Source: Amyelois transitella (lineage: Eukaryota; Arthropoda; Insecta; Lepidoptera; Pyralidae). From it: a stretch of 64,000 nucleotides of DNA. The DNA lies in assembly GCF_032362555.1 (NCBI RefSeq), contig NC_083525.1, forward strand, positions 1,907,501 through 1,971,500, read 5' to 3'. The position numbers and the translations under genes are program-made. Shown here piece after piece: positions 1 to 11,521 of this stretch; the stretch's first letter is position 1, and each line of letters starts with the position of its first letter. The notes below the pieces were generated by a model. That model searched no databases and was not told the origin of the DNA. It saw only the letters and a list, made by a program, of their open reading frames with translations.

Positions 1-103
1 ACCTCTTTCCAGGTGTCACGATCTTCTGCATACTTCCTTCGCTTCATCCACATTCATAACTCTCTTCATGCAAGCTCGGCGGTTTCGGGTACTTTTGACC
101 TGA
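1..103 (-). mobile_element. LINE 3'-end fragment
   Basis: Minus-strand reading gives the same sequence as the copy at 48506-48654, covering the end of its reverse-transcriptase frame (MNVDEAKEVCRDRGKW-like). Cut by the window edge. Confidence 0.6.
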
Positions 104-151
104 CCCTTTACCAGGACGTCCTTAATTTGATCAGGTCAATAATACAAACCT

Positions 152-535
152 TTTTTCAGTTAATTTATGTTTTCGTCAGGTTCCAATCTGTGCCGTGTGG
201 TTCTCGGCACCAATAGAAAAAAAAGAATAGGATCGCTCCATCCATCTTTTTTCAGTTAATTTATGTTTTTGTCAGGTTCAAATCTGTGCCGTGTGGTTCC
301 CGGCACCAATAGAAAAAATAAGAATAGGATCGCTCCATCCATCTTTTTTCAGTTAATTTATGTTTTCGTCAGGTTCAAATCTGTGCCGTGTGGTTCCCGG
401 CACCAATAGGAAAAAGAACAGGATCGCTCCATTCATCTTTTTTCAGTTAATTTATGTTTTCGTCAGGTTCAAATCTGTGCCGTGTGGTTCCCGGCACCAA
501 TAGAAAAAATAAGAATAGGATCGCTCCATCTCTTA
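152..535 (+). repeat. About 96-bp tandem repeat, four units, containing the SINE 5' end
   Basis: GTGCCGTGTGG recurs near 190, 287, 383 and 478 (spacing 95-97 bp). Each unit also holds a non-SINE segment beginning ttttttcagttaattta. The last unit runs into the rest of a diverged SINE (about 535-655). Confidence 0.85.
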
Positions 536-793
536 CCCACGGACGTTGTAAAAGGCGTCTAAGGGATTAATAAATTTGGCGGGTTTTTAGGCGGTCTGTC
601 ACTGTTTGAATGTCAACGTCATCTTTAAGCCATACAGCTGAACGTGGCAAGTGATGTGACGTCAATTAGTGATACCCTGTATGCAATTTTGATAATAAAT
701 CCATTCTATGGACTCTTGGTTTGGTTGACTGGAAGAGATTGCTTTAGCGGAAAAGTCCGCCTTTGTACCTCTTAACATTTTTTCTTTTTCATA

Positions 794-1059
794 TCTAAAC
801 TAATATTATAAAGCTGAAGAGTTTGTTTGTTTGAACGCGCTAATCTCAATAACTACTGGTTCGAATTGAAAAATTCTTTTTGCGTTGAATAGACCATTTA
901 TGGAGAAAGTCTTTGGGCTATATAACATCACGCTGCAACTTTAAGGAGCAAAGAAATAATGGAATATGTAAAAATAACGGGGAAAATTATTCATCCTTGA
1001 GGGCTTCATTGATGCCGAAAATAACTATTCCACGCGGACGAAGTCGCGGGCACAGCTAG
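794..1059 (+). mobile_element. Non-autonomous Helitron, copy 1
   Basis: Begins TCTAAACTAATATTATAAAG and ends with a short hairpin then CTAG, with A on the left and T on the right, as expected for Helitron insertion between A and T. No coding capacity. Confidence 0.8.
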
Positions 1060-1101
1060 TTAGTGGAGCAATAAAGAGTTTATCTGTCTATATATAAATC
1101 T

Positions 1102-1363
1102 ACATACATACATATGTATGGTCACATCTATATCCCTTGCGGGGTAGACAGAGCCAACAGTCTTGTAAAGACTGATAGGCCACGTTCAGCTATTTGGCTT
1201 TAAGTTAGAATTGAGATTCAAATAGTGACAGGTTGCTAGCCCATCGCCTAAAAGAAAAATCCCAAGTTTATATGCCTACCCCTTAATCGCTTTTTACGAC
1301 ATCCATGGGAGAGAGATGGAGTGGTCCTATTCTTATTCTATTGGTGCCGGAAACCACACGGCA
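1102..1363 (-). mobile_element. (TATG)n-tailed SINE-like element with 16-bp target-site duplication
   Basis: Flanked by perfect GTCTATATATAAATCT copies at 1086-1101 and 1364-1379. The minus strand starts near GCCGTGTGG and ends in the TATG tail. It sits about 50 bp upstream of the exon at 1413. Confidence 0.85.
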
Positions 1364-1412
1364 GTCTATATATAAATCTTTTTTTTTTAAATGTCGGTTG
1401 TTGTGTCGCCAG

Positions 1413-2409
1413 GCGCGCTGATGTCGGTGGACGAGACGCTGATGTGCTCGTTCCAGATCCTGAAGCCGGCCGACAAGCGCAAGCTGTACTCGGGGCTCAA
1501 CATGGGCCGCCCCAACACGCCGCCGCGGGCGCAGCCCAAGAACAAGAAGAAGTGAGTTCCGTGCTACCATAGCCCTAGCCTTACGGGGACGCCGTTGCTC
1601 GGAGGGTTCACTAGCTCTCCAGCTATAACCCCACATTAAGTTCTCTGTAAGACCCAATGGTTGACTGGTAGATAATGCTTCTAGCATTAAGTCCGCCAAT
1701 CGTGCTATACATTTTGTATTTTGTGCAATGAAGTTTAAATAAATAAATACATAGGTTTAAAGAATTTATTCTCAAAAAGATTACAAAATCCACTTACATG
1801 AGAACAAAAGGGATAAAAGTTCTTAAAACTAAACAGCAGTCCCGTATTTGATTAAGGGTAATATCCAGGGTATATTATACATTTTTTTTTTGGTTGAAAG
1901 ATGCCGATAACAAGCAGAAAGAATAAAGCTAAGAACAAACAAATACTAAAAACTAATTCTCATAGAGTGAGCAGTTTTTAATAATATAGTCACGTGTTAT
2001 TATCTGTTTTATTTTATCGTAAGGGATAAACATGTAAATTTGGGATTCCTCTTTGAGGCGATGGGCTAGCAACCTGTCACTATTTGAATCTCAATTCTAT
2101 GTACCAGTGGACCATTTGCCCTCTATTAAATTATTTAAAGTGCACGAAATTTAGGTCATAGATTCCATAGTAATAATGAGTCATATTAGGCCCGAAATAT
2201 ATTTATATTTTTCACATTTTTGAAAGCTCAACTAGTCTTAAAAACGATTGTAGAGGTAAATGCAGGAAAATAAAATTCAAAGAGAATTACTTCTTCCTTT
2301 ACCTAGGTACTTTAAAAATACAAGAGAAATAAGAAAACTTGTCATCCTTTTATTTGTATGTTTTGTCTCTTTATTAACTCATAATTCTCTTTTCTTCCCG
2401 TACAGCTAA
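1413..2409 (+). CDS. C-terminal exon(s) of an unrecognised gene entering from the left
   Basis: A GC-rich open segment starts after an acceptor (cgccag, 1407-1412) and reads on through [18 protein letters not shown] and [17 protein letters not shown]. It ends either at an in-frame TGA (1553-1555) or, more likely, at the donor AA|gtgagt (1551/1552) spliced to the acceptor tacag (2401-2405). The splice gives AAC then TAA (2407-2409), ending the protein in KNKKN. The codon use matches exons of the other genes here and differs from the AT-rich flanks. The tail is basic and proline-rich. Earlier exons lie outside the window: everything to the left is repeat. An AATAAA at 2529-2534 would serve this end. 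I do not recognise the protein family. The exon is well supported; the terminal splice is probable. Confidence 0.6.
2025..2102 (+). mobile_element. SINE internal fragment
   Basis: Shares the family core GATGGGCTAGCAACCTGTCA with full copies; ends missing. Confidence 0.7.
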
Positions 2410-2528
2410 AGGTTAATCGTCGCGCCAGAGTCGACACCACGGCGACTTGCATGGATTCCCCACTAAAATACCACCTACATTCACGGTACCGATGTATTTG
2501 CTGACGTTACGTACGCCAAATTCCGCTC

Positions 2529-2534
2529 AATAAA
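2529..2534 (+). terminator. Candidate polyadenylation signal of the left-edge gene
   Basis: AATAAA lies 120 bp downstream of the spliced stop codon at 2407-2409. Other AATAAA hexamers occur further right, so a longer 3' UTR is possible. Confidence 0.35.
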
Positions 2535-5500
2535 TCCACTTATCGTGGAAATATCTTGCATTTCGAGAGAAGCCCTCATTTCTTGTGCCTTCTCTCATTT
2601 AATCATTAGATTGATAATTGACACAGTGAGATGACAATATATGTGCACAAACTCTGACCAGGGTATGTTAAAAATAGGCATTACAGATTTAAATGTGTGT
2701 TATAATTAAACATTATATAAACAGTTCGTTTTAAAATTTCCTCGTCGTAATTTCGTCAAATACATCGATACGTTAAGCATAACGTGGTCACGTCGCAGGC
2801 AGCGATCCGCTTAGAACGCTTCCACGGTTTGATTAAAGACGACGCGCGTCGCTTCCATATTAGCTTGGAGTTTGAGCTGCGATAGTGGCAACACTGCGGT
2901 TAGAAACTACCATGAATATGTCGATCGATTTGTCGGGCGACGAGTTGAAATGTTTCACTTTTTGTTATGTTTGCAATTTCAAAATTAGAGCTGGCTTATT
3001 CTGGCAAAAGTTGAATGAATTATTTTTTTGCCTTTTGTAAAATGGTAAATGTGACTGTTGGTAAATAAAAGCAGTGTTGCCACTCTGCGGACGTGGTCCA
3101 CATTAGTATGTACTATTTCACTTTTGTATAATTTTTAAATTATGAAATTTTAGCAATCAAGTATTATTTTAACAGCGTTGTGTTGCCCGCTCTCTTTTTA
3201 ATTGGTCACAGTTTATGAGATTAAACCTTACGCTGTTCGCTCAATAACAATTGCTGGAACGATTGTATATAACGTGGTACAAAAATATACATTACGCCAG
3301 TCTATTTAAGATAACATCTTGTCATGTAATTCATGACTGTCCATTTTCATTTTAACCTTTTGGAATGTAATGTGAAAAAAATAATATCTATATGATCTCA
3401 ATTACACATTTAAATAGGGCTTAATTTTGAAAATCAAATTAAGTTTCAACACATCAGAGTCATAATAATTAATAAATATATCATGATTGGTTTCATAAGC
3501 CACATTTTACCAACAAATGATTTTTAAATTAAAATTGTACAATGGCGGCAGACAGCGAAGCGAACAGCGAAAATTCTCAATAAAAAAATATTCCTGTATA
3601 AACATAGTCTTTACTAGCGAACGTTGACGACGTTTTAGTCGCTCGTGTGTAGAGACCTTTATTTATAAAGTCGCCATCAGTAGAAACTGCCAGTGTTGCT
3701 AGTAGTTTATATTTTTATTATTCGAAGTGACACAGACCACAATTAATGTAGACTGCGCATGTCTTGGCGATGATAGATCGCCTGATAAAGTTTGCCATCT
3801 CTGGGCCAATGTTATTAACAGTGTGATTTCAAATTTTTGTGGATATATAATGAAGAATGTCATGACCGCATGTTTGGTACTCAACGTTCTGTGTTTGGTC
3901 GTCAATGACAGTTGACAAAACAATTGTCAACTAAAAGTCGAAACCCTCTCAGATCGTGAAATCGTCCATCGATCAATTTCGTAACTTCGTGACTCTTCAA
4001 ACCATGACATTGGCAGAATCACCGTTAATTTGGTGGAAGCCATAATATAGAAAATAAACTTTTTTTGAAACATTTGTAAGTATCGTTGTAATCTTAGACA
4101 TTGGGATTATGAGATAATTTCTAACTCTACATACATGAGGTTATTAAATCATTCAGTAATCACACTTGCAATTATATCATTGGTTTTTAAATCTGTAATA
4201 TGCCAATCGCATTAAATATGAAAGTATCGAAAGATCAGACGTTCTTGTATGGGCAAAAGTTAAGTTAAAGCCCCTTTCTATTTTACAGTACTTAAAATAA
4301 ATCTAAATCTAAAATGCGTAGTCTATAACCAATGTGGTCTGTGGTAAATAGGGCAGTTTTAGTATGAGTATTGGCTCTGGAGATACCCTTGGGCGTTTTA
4401 AATGTGGACGAATGGTGATGTATGCTGCAAAATATTGTATGGTTGCCTCGCGTTCGCTTGTGTTGTGTTTAATATCCGACAGGATGCGTGAACTGCGGCG
4501 TTTCACATCGGCGACTGTACGAGATTAGTAGCTAAGCCTTTAGAAATTTACACGCACTTAGTTGAGAACTATTAGGATGAGCGATAGAACATTGTCTAAT
4601 TATCGGTTTTAACGTGATGTGAACTAACTTTACGCCTAGCTATAGAATCTTAGCTGTACTCTGTCAAAGTCGAAATGACAATTAATGAAATTTGCCTCCA
4701 TTTCTCTCGCTAGCTTATATTTGTGTCACCATACTTACCTTTTTGACACAATGAGTCGTTTTGCAAAATACCATGCAACATATGAAAAAGCGTAAAAAAA
4801 ATGCGAAAAAGAGAGATGGAAAATCAATTTCGGCGTTGCCACGCCAACTGGAACAGAGTATAGTCAAAAATCGCTTAAAGACCTACATTATGATGCGATT
4901 TCCAATCGTAACAATGTATTTGTTGATTTAATTGTTATGTACGACTAACGCATAGTTGCGTTGTTAATATTATTTTAAAATGTTAGGAGAGTCGCCGATG
5001 TCACACGCCGCGTTTAAAAATATATATATGACATACAAATTATGTAATGGATTATTGGAAGTAATAAAACTCCCTTGTAATAAGTAGTAAGAGTAAGTAT
5101 TGTGAGTGACAGTTAGATTCAGTGCGTTTGTTAAGAGCAACGTTTTGTGTGGTAACGTTGAGTCATGATGTAACCAGCTTGCGAATTGATTTATTGGCCG
5201 GCCCGTGGTTTGAACATCGAGCAATTTGTAAAACATTGTTGGTAATCCATGTCAATTAGAAAGAGTTGTATACTTTTGACTTTTTGGGTTTTGGAAAACA
5301 CAGACAATATTTTTTATTTTTGGTTCTACCGTAGTGTGGAAGATCCCCATTTTTGAAGTCTTGTCTTTAAACTACAATTTCATTTTGTTTAATATTCACT
5401 GTAATAATGTAATGTATGTATCGTAACATAAATGATTTCTCATTGAGCTGAGAAGGCCTAAAAGAATAGCGATTGTGGGGATAAATGTAAAGAAATATGC

Positions 5501-5990
5501 GGAAAAATAAATGTTTAGGCATGAATGAATTTTTAAGGAAAAGCAAAATTAATTAAAATATTCGCTTAATTTGTCATAACTATACACCGAAGCTGTCTCG
5601 AATTTAAAGCATTCAATATATAAAATGTAGCAGTGCTACCATCTATCAAGAAAAATAAATTCTGTATTTTAAAATGCATGAAAGCTTTCAAGTTTCGAAC
5701 GTCACAATACTAGCAGTGACACTAAGCGAAAAAATTTAATACAAATTCTCTACTTATTTTAAAATGACATCAAACATTTCAAATTTCGAACGTCGCATTA
5801 CCAACAGTGTTGCCGTAACAAAAAATACCCGGGTCGCCATACTCGCGTGAGCCGGTACATTGCAACACATTATTTGCGCTAGCCTGGACTGACGTGCATG
5901 GCCTGAGCCTTCAGTTAAATCAGTGATTAATTGATGTATGAACAAGAGAATTGTATATTAATTTCGTAAATAAAATTCTTTCTGAAAATG
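2535..5990. other. Repeat-poor stretch without a recognised gene (possible long 3' UTR)
   Basis: No open reading frame here looks like protein. The sequence is AT-rich and lacks the SINE, LINE and Helitron families seen elsewhere. Short motifs around CAGTGTTGCC recur on both strands. It may be an extended 3' UTR of the left-edge gene or plain intergenic DNA. Confidence 0.4.
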
Positions 5991-5996
5991 TTTTCT

Positions 5997-6002
5997 TTTA
6001 TT
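5997..6002 (-). terminator. Candidate polyadenylation signal of the odorant receptor gene
   Basis: AATAAA on the minus strand about 146 bp beyond the stop codon at 6148; it is the first such hexamer found downstream. Confidence 0.4.
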
Positions 6003-6147
6003 TGTAGTGATCTTAAAAGTATCCTAAAAATTAAGTTTAATTTTTTCAGATATGCCTTGTAGGAGAGGATGTACCTTGTAGGTATCAAATGGCAACCATT
6101 TTGACACTCGTGCACTTCTATTTCTTATTCTATTAATTGTGAACTTC

Positions 6148-9100
6148 TTAATCGTGATTTTCATTTACGTTAACTAGTAGAGTGTAGTAAGAAAATGATG
6201 TCTTGATGATCTGAAAAAAAAAACATTATGCGAGTAATTAAGTATATTATGCAAAAACATAACGTAAAGATATAATCACATCTAAATAAATAATTGCCGA
6301 GTTCTAAACAATCAGTTTTTAATGTGCTTGGTCTAACTACTCACTTTTATAATCTAGAATAGATGTGTTTTGTAATGTTGGTATTTTGGCAAAAAAATAT
6401 GAAGCTGTCCTTATCAACGGATGTCTTGTCCCAAAAAAATGCATGGACCGAAAAAAAAAACAATGTCATGCATTTTTTTTTAATTTTTTTTTTTAATATT
6501 CTGAAGTACTTACAACAACAAATGTGTGCAAGTCCATGGGGAGAAACCTGCCAGCACGGACTATAGTCTGGCGTCTGTTGGCGAGCAAGATGTTAAGCAA
6601 CATGCGCCTGGGACGCACACCCATCGTGTGCCACATGCCTTGGTATGCTGCGGTTGATACGCGATCGGCCTGTAATTGTAATAATTATCTCATTTATTAT
6701 CATCATTTTATATCGGTAGACTATTTCAAGCATAAAAAGGATGTTTGTTCTTTGCACAGTCCACCATATTAAAAACTAACATGTTACAAAATGGCCGTTT
6801 TGAAAAAGGCGGGAATTCAATTTTTATGGCGCTGGATTGCAGGCATAATGGTATGCAGCATAATCGTCGCTATTAATTGTATTTAATAAAAATAATGAAA
6901 AATATACGGCTGTAGTTTGTTAGCCTCGAAGTAATTGGTGAAATAAACTCTTTAATCTAGAAGTACCTGTAATATAATTTGGTTTCCATAATAGCAATAC
7001 ACGAATATGTCGAGAGCAACAGCTGCCAAGTATTCTACCGTCACCATGTCGAACTGCTGTAATATAAATGATAGAATTGTTTTTTTTAAGAATACCATTC
7101 ATAAGTATATAAAATCACGCCTCTTATTCACGTAGGCAGATACTACATCATTTCGCTTCATCCACATACATTCGTAATCTCCTCGGATTACATTACATTT
7201 TTAAGAACAAACTACAGTAGTGTTAATTTAGCCTTTTTTGACATGCATGGACATCTTTTGATGTCTGTTGGATATTAATGGAACGCCCGCGACAAATAAG
7301 TGTCCAAATCCGTAACACTTTCAAACCAAAACATCGTTACGAACAACATCTATCCTGAACTGAAATTGAAGTCGAAAAAATATGGTCGCGGCGTAGGCAC
7401 GTTAGTAATCTTGCAGCTTCAAAAGTTTAAAAAATATTTTGTTAACGATCTGTCTGTTTTAGATATAGTTGACACAAAAATGATAAGTTGAAGAAACAAT
7501 TCAAATAAAGATCATGAAAAATTTATAGTTTGAAATGAATAAGCAAGGTAAGCATGGACCTTTTGTTTTTCGCTGACGGTTTTAACCGTCACTAAGTAAG
7601 TATATTGTTCTATTTATTATAAACACCTGACGTTGTAAGTGTGAAGAAGAAATATATAAAATATATTTTATAGCTGAGATTACCAATGTAGCTGCATACA
7701 ACAGTGTACACAAATATAAGGTGACTTGTATCACGCGCAGGGCCAGAAGCGGTGACACGAATTGCTCGAACTTGTCTTTGTAAACGTTGATTATCTGACA
7801 GACGCGTGCGCAGTCTCGAAGCGCGTCCACTGTCGCCTTGTCATATTTGTTGCTGTAGATATCTGATAAGAACAAAATTTTGTTAATAACTATCAGTAGA
7901 CTCAAGCAGCTCATTCAAGTGACTTGATAGTAAATATATTGGCAGGTTTGAAAAAGAAGGGATTCCTCTTGGAATGTAAAAAGGAATTCAGTCATTCTGA
8001 ACTCCCTGGCTGAAGGCTTGAATTGCATTATTCAAAAGGAATGATGGTGATTATAAAAAATAATAAGAACACTCACCAAAATTCGACATTTTATCCACAA
8101 AATGTGATTGCTGCTTTCCAAAAATTAATACTTACCTATTAGTGTTTGTACAAAATATAAAAATAATTTACTTTTATAAACATGTTAACATTAATTTGTG
8201 CGATTTCGTTGCAAACATTTCAATATTCGTACTTTGTTTGATACCTACATAGAAATTATACCATAGGGTTATGCTATTAAACCATAGGACTTAATTCGAT
8301 AGTTTTGCAGAATGTATAAATTCCGTAAAATAACAAAGAATTCTAAGTTCAAGTAAACAACCACAAATTAGGCAGCCCTCAAAAAAAAATCTATTACATA
8401 CATACATAAATCACGCCTCTTTCCCGGAGGGGTAGGCAGAGACCACATCTTTCCACTTGCCACGATCCCTGCATACTTCTTTCGTTTCATCCACATTCAT
8501 AACTCTCTTTATTTCTTTTTAGCTTTATTAGCTCGTCGGTTTCGGGTACTCTATAACAGTCACAAAATATTACTTTTTTCATAAAAAAAAAAAACCACCA
8601 TCTTTCTCCCATAATGGTTCTCCGACGGCGTCATCTCCGCCGTATTATAAATGTAGTGATGCAGCTCATCATCCAAGATGTCTGCATGCGACTTTGCTAT
8701 GGCCGTGTGAAGAGTTCCGCCTTGCAAGAGCGCGGAGAACCGCGCGTTGCGGACTGAGCAGCAGAGGAGGTCGAGTTGGCCACAGAGCAAGATGGCGTTC
8801 GAGGCGAAGAACACGCCTAGGGCACCAAATATTATGTAAGTATTTTTAACAGGGTTGCGTCTGGTCTGCTGATTTATTATTATTCCTTATTGCTAACATC
8901 GCGTGTGTAAGAAAAACGCCAAGTCAGCGGTGAACGTAAATCCTACTAAGATTATAAATACGAAAGTTTATGAGTAAATCAGTATGGATGTTTGTCCCGT
9001 CCTATGTCTACCCCGCAAGGGATATAGACGTTATTATATGTATGTATGTATTTTTGATTTCGTCCACTGCTGAAATCGCGCCAAGCGTGACTTCCACCAA

Positions 9101-10156
9101 CCATTAGGAAAACATATTTTCACATACCTAACTGTCCCATAGCGAGCCCGATGAAAGCTTGCCCCAGGCACTGACGAATAAACGCGAATTCCAGGAATGG
9201 GGATCTTGTTACGTCGGCGTAAATCCTGTTTTGAAGAGGCAGCTTCTTCCACACTTAAAAAAATGGATTAACCAATAAGACATTAAAAATATTAACCATT
9301 AAAGCGACTCTGTTTTAATGGCGCGAAAAACTATCGCTGTTTCACTTTTCATTATGATGCGAAACGGGATAGCGATTGTAAATAAAAACTGCGTCACGGG
9401 GGCTGGAAACCTGTTGCTAAAAAAAGTTATAGGTACTTAAAAAATAACAAAGTATAGTTGAAAATTGGTTTCTTGAGTGTAATCGTAAATAAAGTTTTTA
9501 AAAAATTCCGACCATAAAATAGAATGCGTTTCAATATTTTCATGACTTCGAAAAACTAAATAAAATATTAGCTAAATTTATCAATTCTCATCAAGAATGA
9601 ATTCATAAAAATACATTACAATTAGTAGGTACATATTAATAAAACGCAACTAAAACTTACAGTTAACAATCTCCGGTATAACATACAATGTGACGCTGAA
9701 CATGGTGCAAGCTGTGTAAAAATAAGCGAAATTCTTCGCTGTCTTGTAGCATCGCAGCATCGTCATGTTAGTCAAGCCGTTCGCCGAGTAATATTCAAAA
9801 TTATTGTTCATAAACCCAATCAAATCGTACATCTTCTTTCTATTCACCACGAAATAACAGACTATTGCTATCGAAACAAGAGAAGGCATGCAATCAGCTA
9901 ATTCATCTAAGCTATCCATCATCCCTGCCCATTCAATGTACAAATTAACGAATAAAGTCATCGGAATGTTCGTGAGAACGAACAAAACCATGCAGATGTA
10001 GACATTATTCAAGATTATTTGATATTCAGACCTCGGTTCTGGATACCAGTCCCAACAACCCACGATTTTTAAAGGGATCTCTAAGAAATGGGTGTAATTT
10101 GTTATCTTTTCGGTGTTGATCGTCGTATTTTGCTTAGGTTTTTTTCTGAAGAACAT
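6148..10156 (-). CDS. Odorant receptor (insect 7tm_6 family), complete seven-exon gene
   Basis: Insect odorant receptors are seven-helix membrane proteins of olfactory neurons that form ligand-gated channels with Orco. Exons on the minus strand are 10156-9661, 9253-9128, 8816-8574, 7862-7684, 7056-6967, 6669-6514 and 6210-6148; total 1353 nt, 450 aa plus TAA. Every junction is AG/GT and all phases close. Family hallmarks include LCGQLDLLCCSVRNARFSAL, RQCLGQAFIGLAMGQL, VALDIFVYCYYGNQIILQ, NILLANRR and RAGRFLPMDLHTFV, followed by the usual short last exon (IIKTSFSYYTLL). The ATG at 10156 is the first in frame, at the N-terminal side of the first hydrophobic segment. Exon 3 is odd: after the conserved part it runs through a T12 tract before a GTAATA donor, adding about 11 hydrophobic residues. 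The gene is otherwise intact. Ligand unknown. Confidence 0.88.
7110..7185 (-). mobile_element. LINE 3'-end fragment, decayed
   Basis: Matches the minus-strand LINE tail with internal deletions. Lies in the odorant receptor gene between exons 4 and 5. Confidence 0.5.
8395..8552 (-). mobile_element. LINE 3' end with (CATA)n tail
   Basis: Good match to the LINE tail. It ends near the unusual end of odorant receptor exon 3 (8574) and lies in its third intron. Confidence 0.7.
9004..9052 (+). mobile_element. SINE 3'-end fragment
   Basis: Holds the CTACCCCGCAAGGGATATAG segment and the TATG tail only, so it is strongly 5'-truncated. In the second intron of the odorant receptor. Confidence 0.6.
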
Positions 10157-10621
10157 GGTGCCTGACTCTTCGAGTTTACAAAGCCGATTGATGAAAATCT
10201 AAATTCAAAGCATAAGTATTGATAATTGCCGTATTAGTGCCGCATATAAAGCGATTTATACACTAGAAAAGATAGGTAGGTACTCTTTGTATGCAATCAT
10301 GATATATTCACGACGACGCTTAGACAAATTAGGTGAAGTGAAAACTGCTTTCCGACTTTACTTCCTTCACACTCGGTGTTCGGAATTCTTTCTTTAGTAA
10401 TTTTTGTTATTAAATATGGTTTAGATTGTAAACATAAGTATGTAATGTAGAAAAAGCTTTACATGGGGAATATTTAATTTCAACTCGTTCAACTTCAAAA
10501 TGTCGATTTGTTTAGCAACTAATTAGTTAATTGTAATTGCAGGTAAGTTTGAAACTTCTACCGTAATTAAAGGGTTTCTAAACTGATTTCAATTGTTCTA
10601 CGAAATTAATAATGATCATAC

Positions 10622-11521
10622 TGTAGCGGGAGCGATGATTCGGCTCGACCGCCACCAAAGGGAAGATCTTCCGCCAGGCTAGGTGTTATGCCTGGGGAAC
10701 CGCGGCTCCAACGATGTTGTGTCGGAGGTTGTATATATAGCTCCAATCCGTGAAATTTCTGAAATCGCGATTTGGGTTCTTCGCTGCTATTGGCTGAGCG
10801 CGTCGATTTCTTCGAGATGATTGACAGTTGTTGTGTGATTTGATGTTGTTGACGAATGGCGTAGAGATGGCGCCACAGTACTCCCCCCCAAGACCGGAGG
10901 TCTGAAGTCTTGATCTTGCTGTGCAATCTGTGCTTCAGTTGTAGCTTGCAAGTGCCAGTTGTCTTCCAGTGAGTCGGAAGTTGCTCGAAGTCCTAGTGAG
11001 TCAGGAGTGAGCCGTTGCGTTGCTCGTAGTCTGCGGTGAGACGAGACAGTAGAGAGCGAAGTCGACTTGTTGGCGCCGGGAGAAATCGTGCAGAGCTGCC
11101 ACGCTGGAGAGAAGAGCGGCCAACGAAGAGATCCAGGCGTGGGCTGCGGTTGATGCGTCGGTCGCCGAAGTCGATGAGAGTGAGTGCGGGTGGAGACAGG
11201 ACCAGGAAGCTCGGTGAGTCGGCTGCGATGGACCTGCTGCGATACCCAGTTGCTGGCTTGCTGTGAGACTGCTTGCAGAGTGAGGAGTGATGCTGAGGAT
11301 TGGAGTTGATGATGATGGAGAAGATTGCTTCCAATCACGTCGGGGTATATAGCAACTTGGGAATAATGTAGAGAAAAATACTATTTATAAAATAAACATA
11401 TATTGGTTGCTATTTTAACAAAAAACTAACTTAAAATATATTGAACGAAAAATGTGACAAGAAACAAAAATCTTTCTATTTATTTATGAAGTATGACGAA
11501 TGGCGTAGAGATGGCGCCACA
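10622..11521 (-). mobile_element. TRIM-like miniature LTR element, copy 1
   Basis: On the minus strand the 3' LTR is 10877-10622 (TGTGGCGCC to CTACA). It is preceded by a polypurine tract (TTGGGGGGGAG) and an interior of about 470 bp without gag or pol. A tRNA-Trp-type primer site lies near 11320-11346. Only 27 bp of the other LTR start is recognisable (11495-11521); 11347-11494 looks unrelated. ATAC flanks both outer ends. Short frames in the interior are not protein-like. Confidence 0.7.

Noticed and set aside
1102-1363. (TATG)n-tailed family as a Helitron
   Set aside because: It has target-site duplications of variable length and no TC start or CTRR end, unlike the true Helitrons in this window.
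1283-1699. 138-codon minus-strand frame
   Set aside because: Antisense of the GC-rich exon at 1413 and of a SINE; Arg/Leu-rich composition is a shadow effect.
9034-9252. 72-codon frame beginning MEEAASSKQD
   Set aside because: Wrong frame over odorant receptor exon 2; the frame encoding RQCLGQAFIGLAMGQL is the real one.
10787-11338. 183- and 113-codon minus-strand frames
   Set aside because: They lie within the TRIM interior and LTR, have low-complexity Ser/His/Gln content and no gag or pol motif; the frame differs in copy 2.
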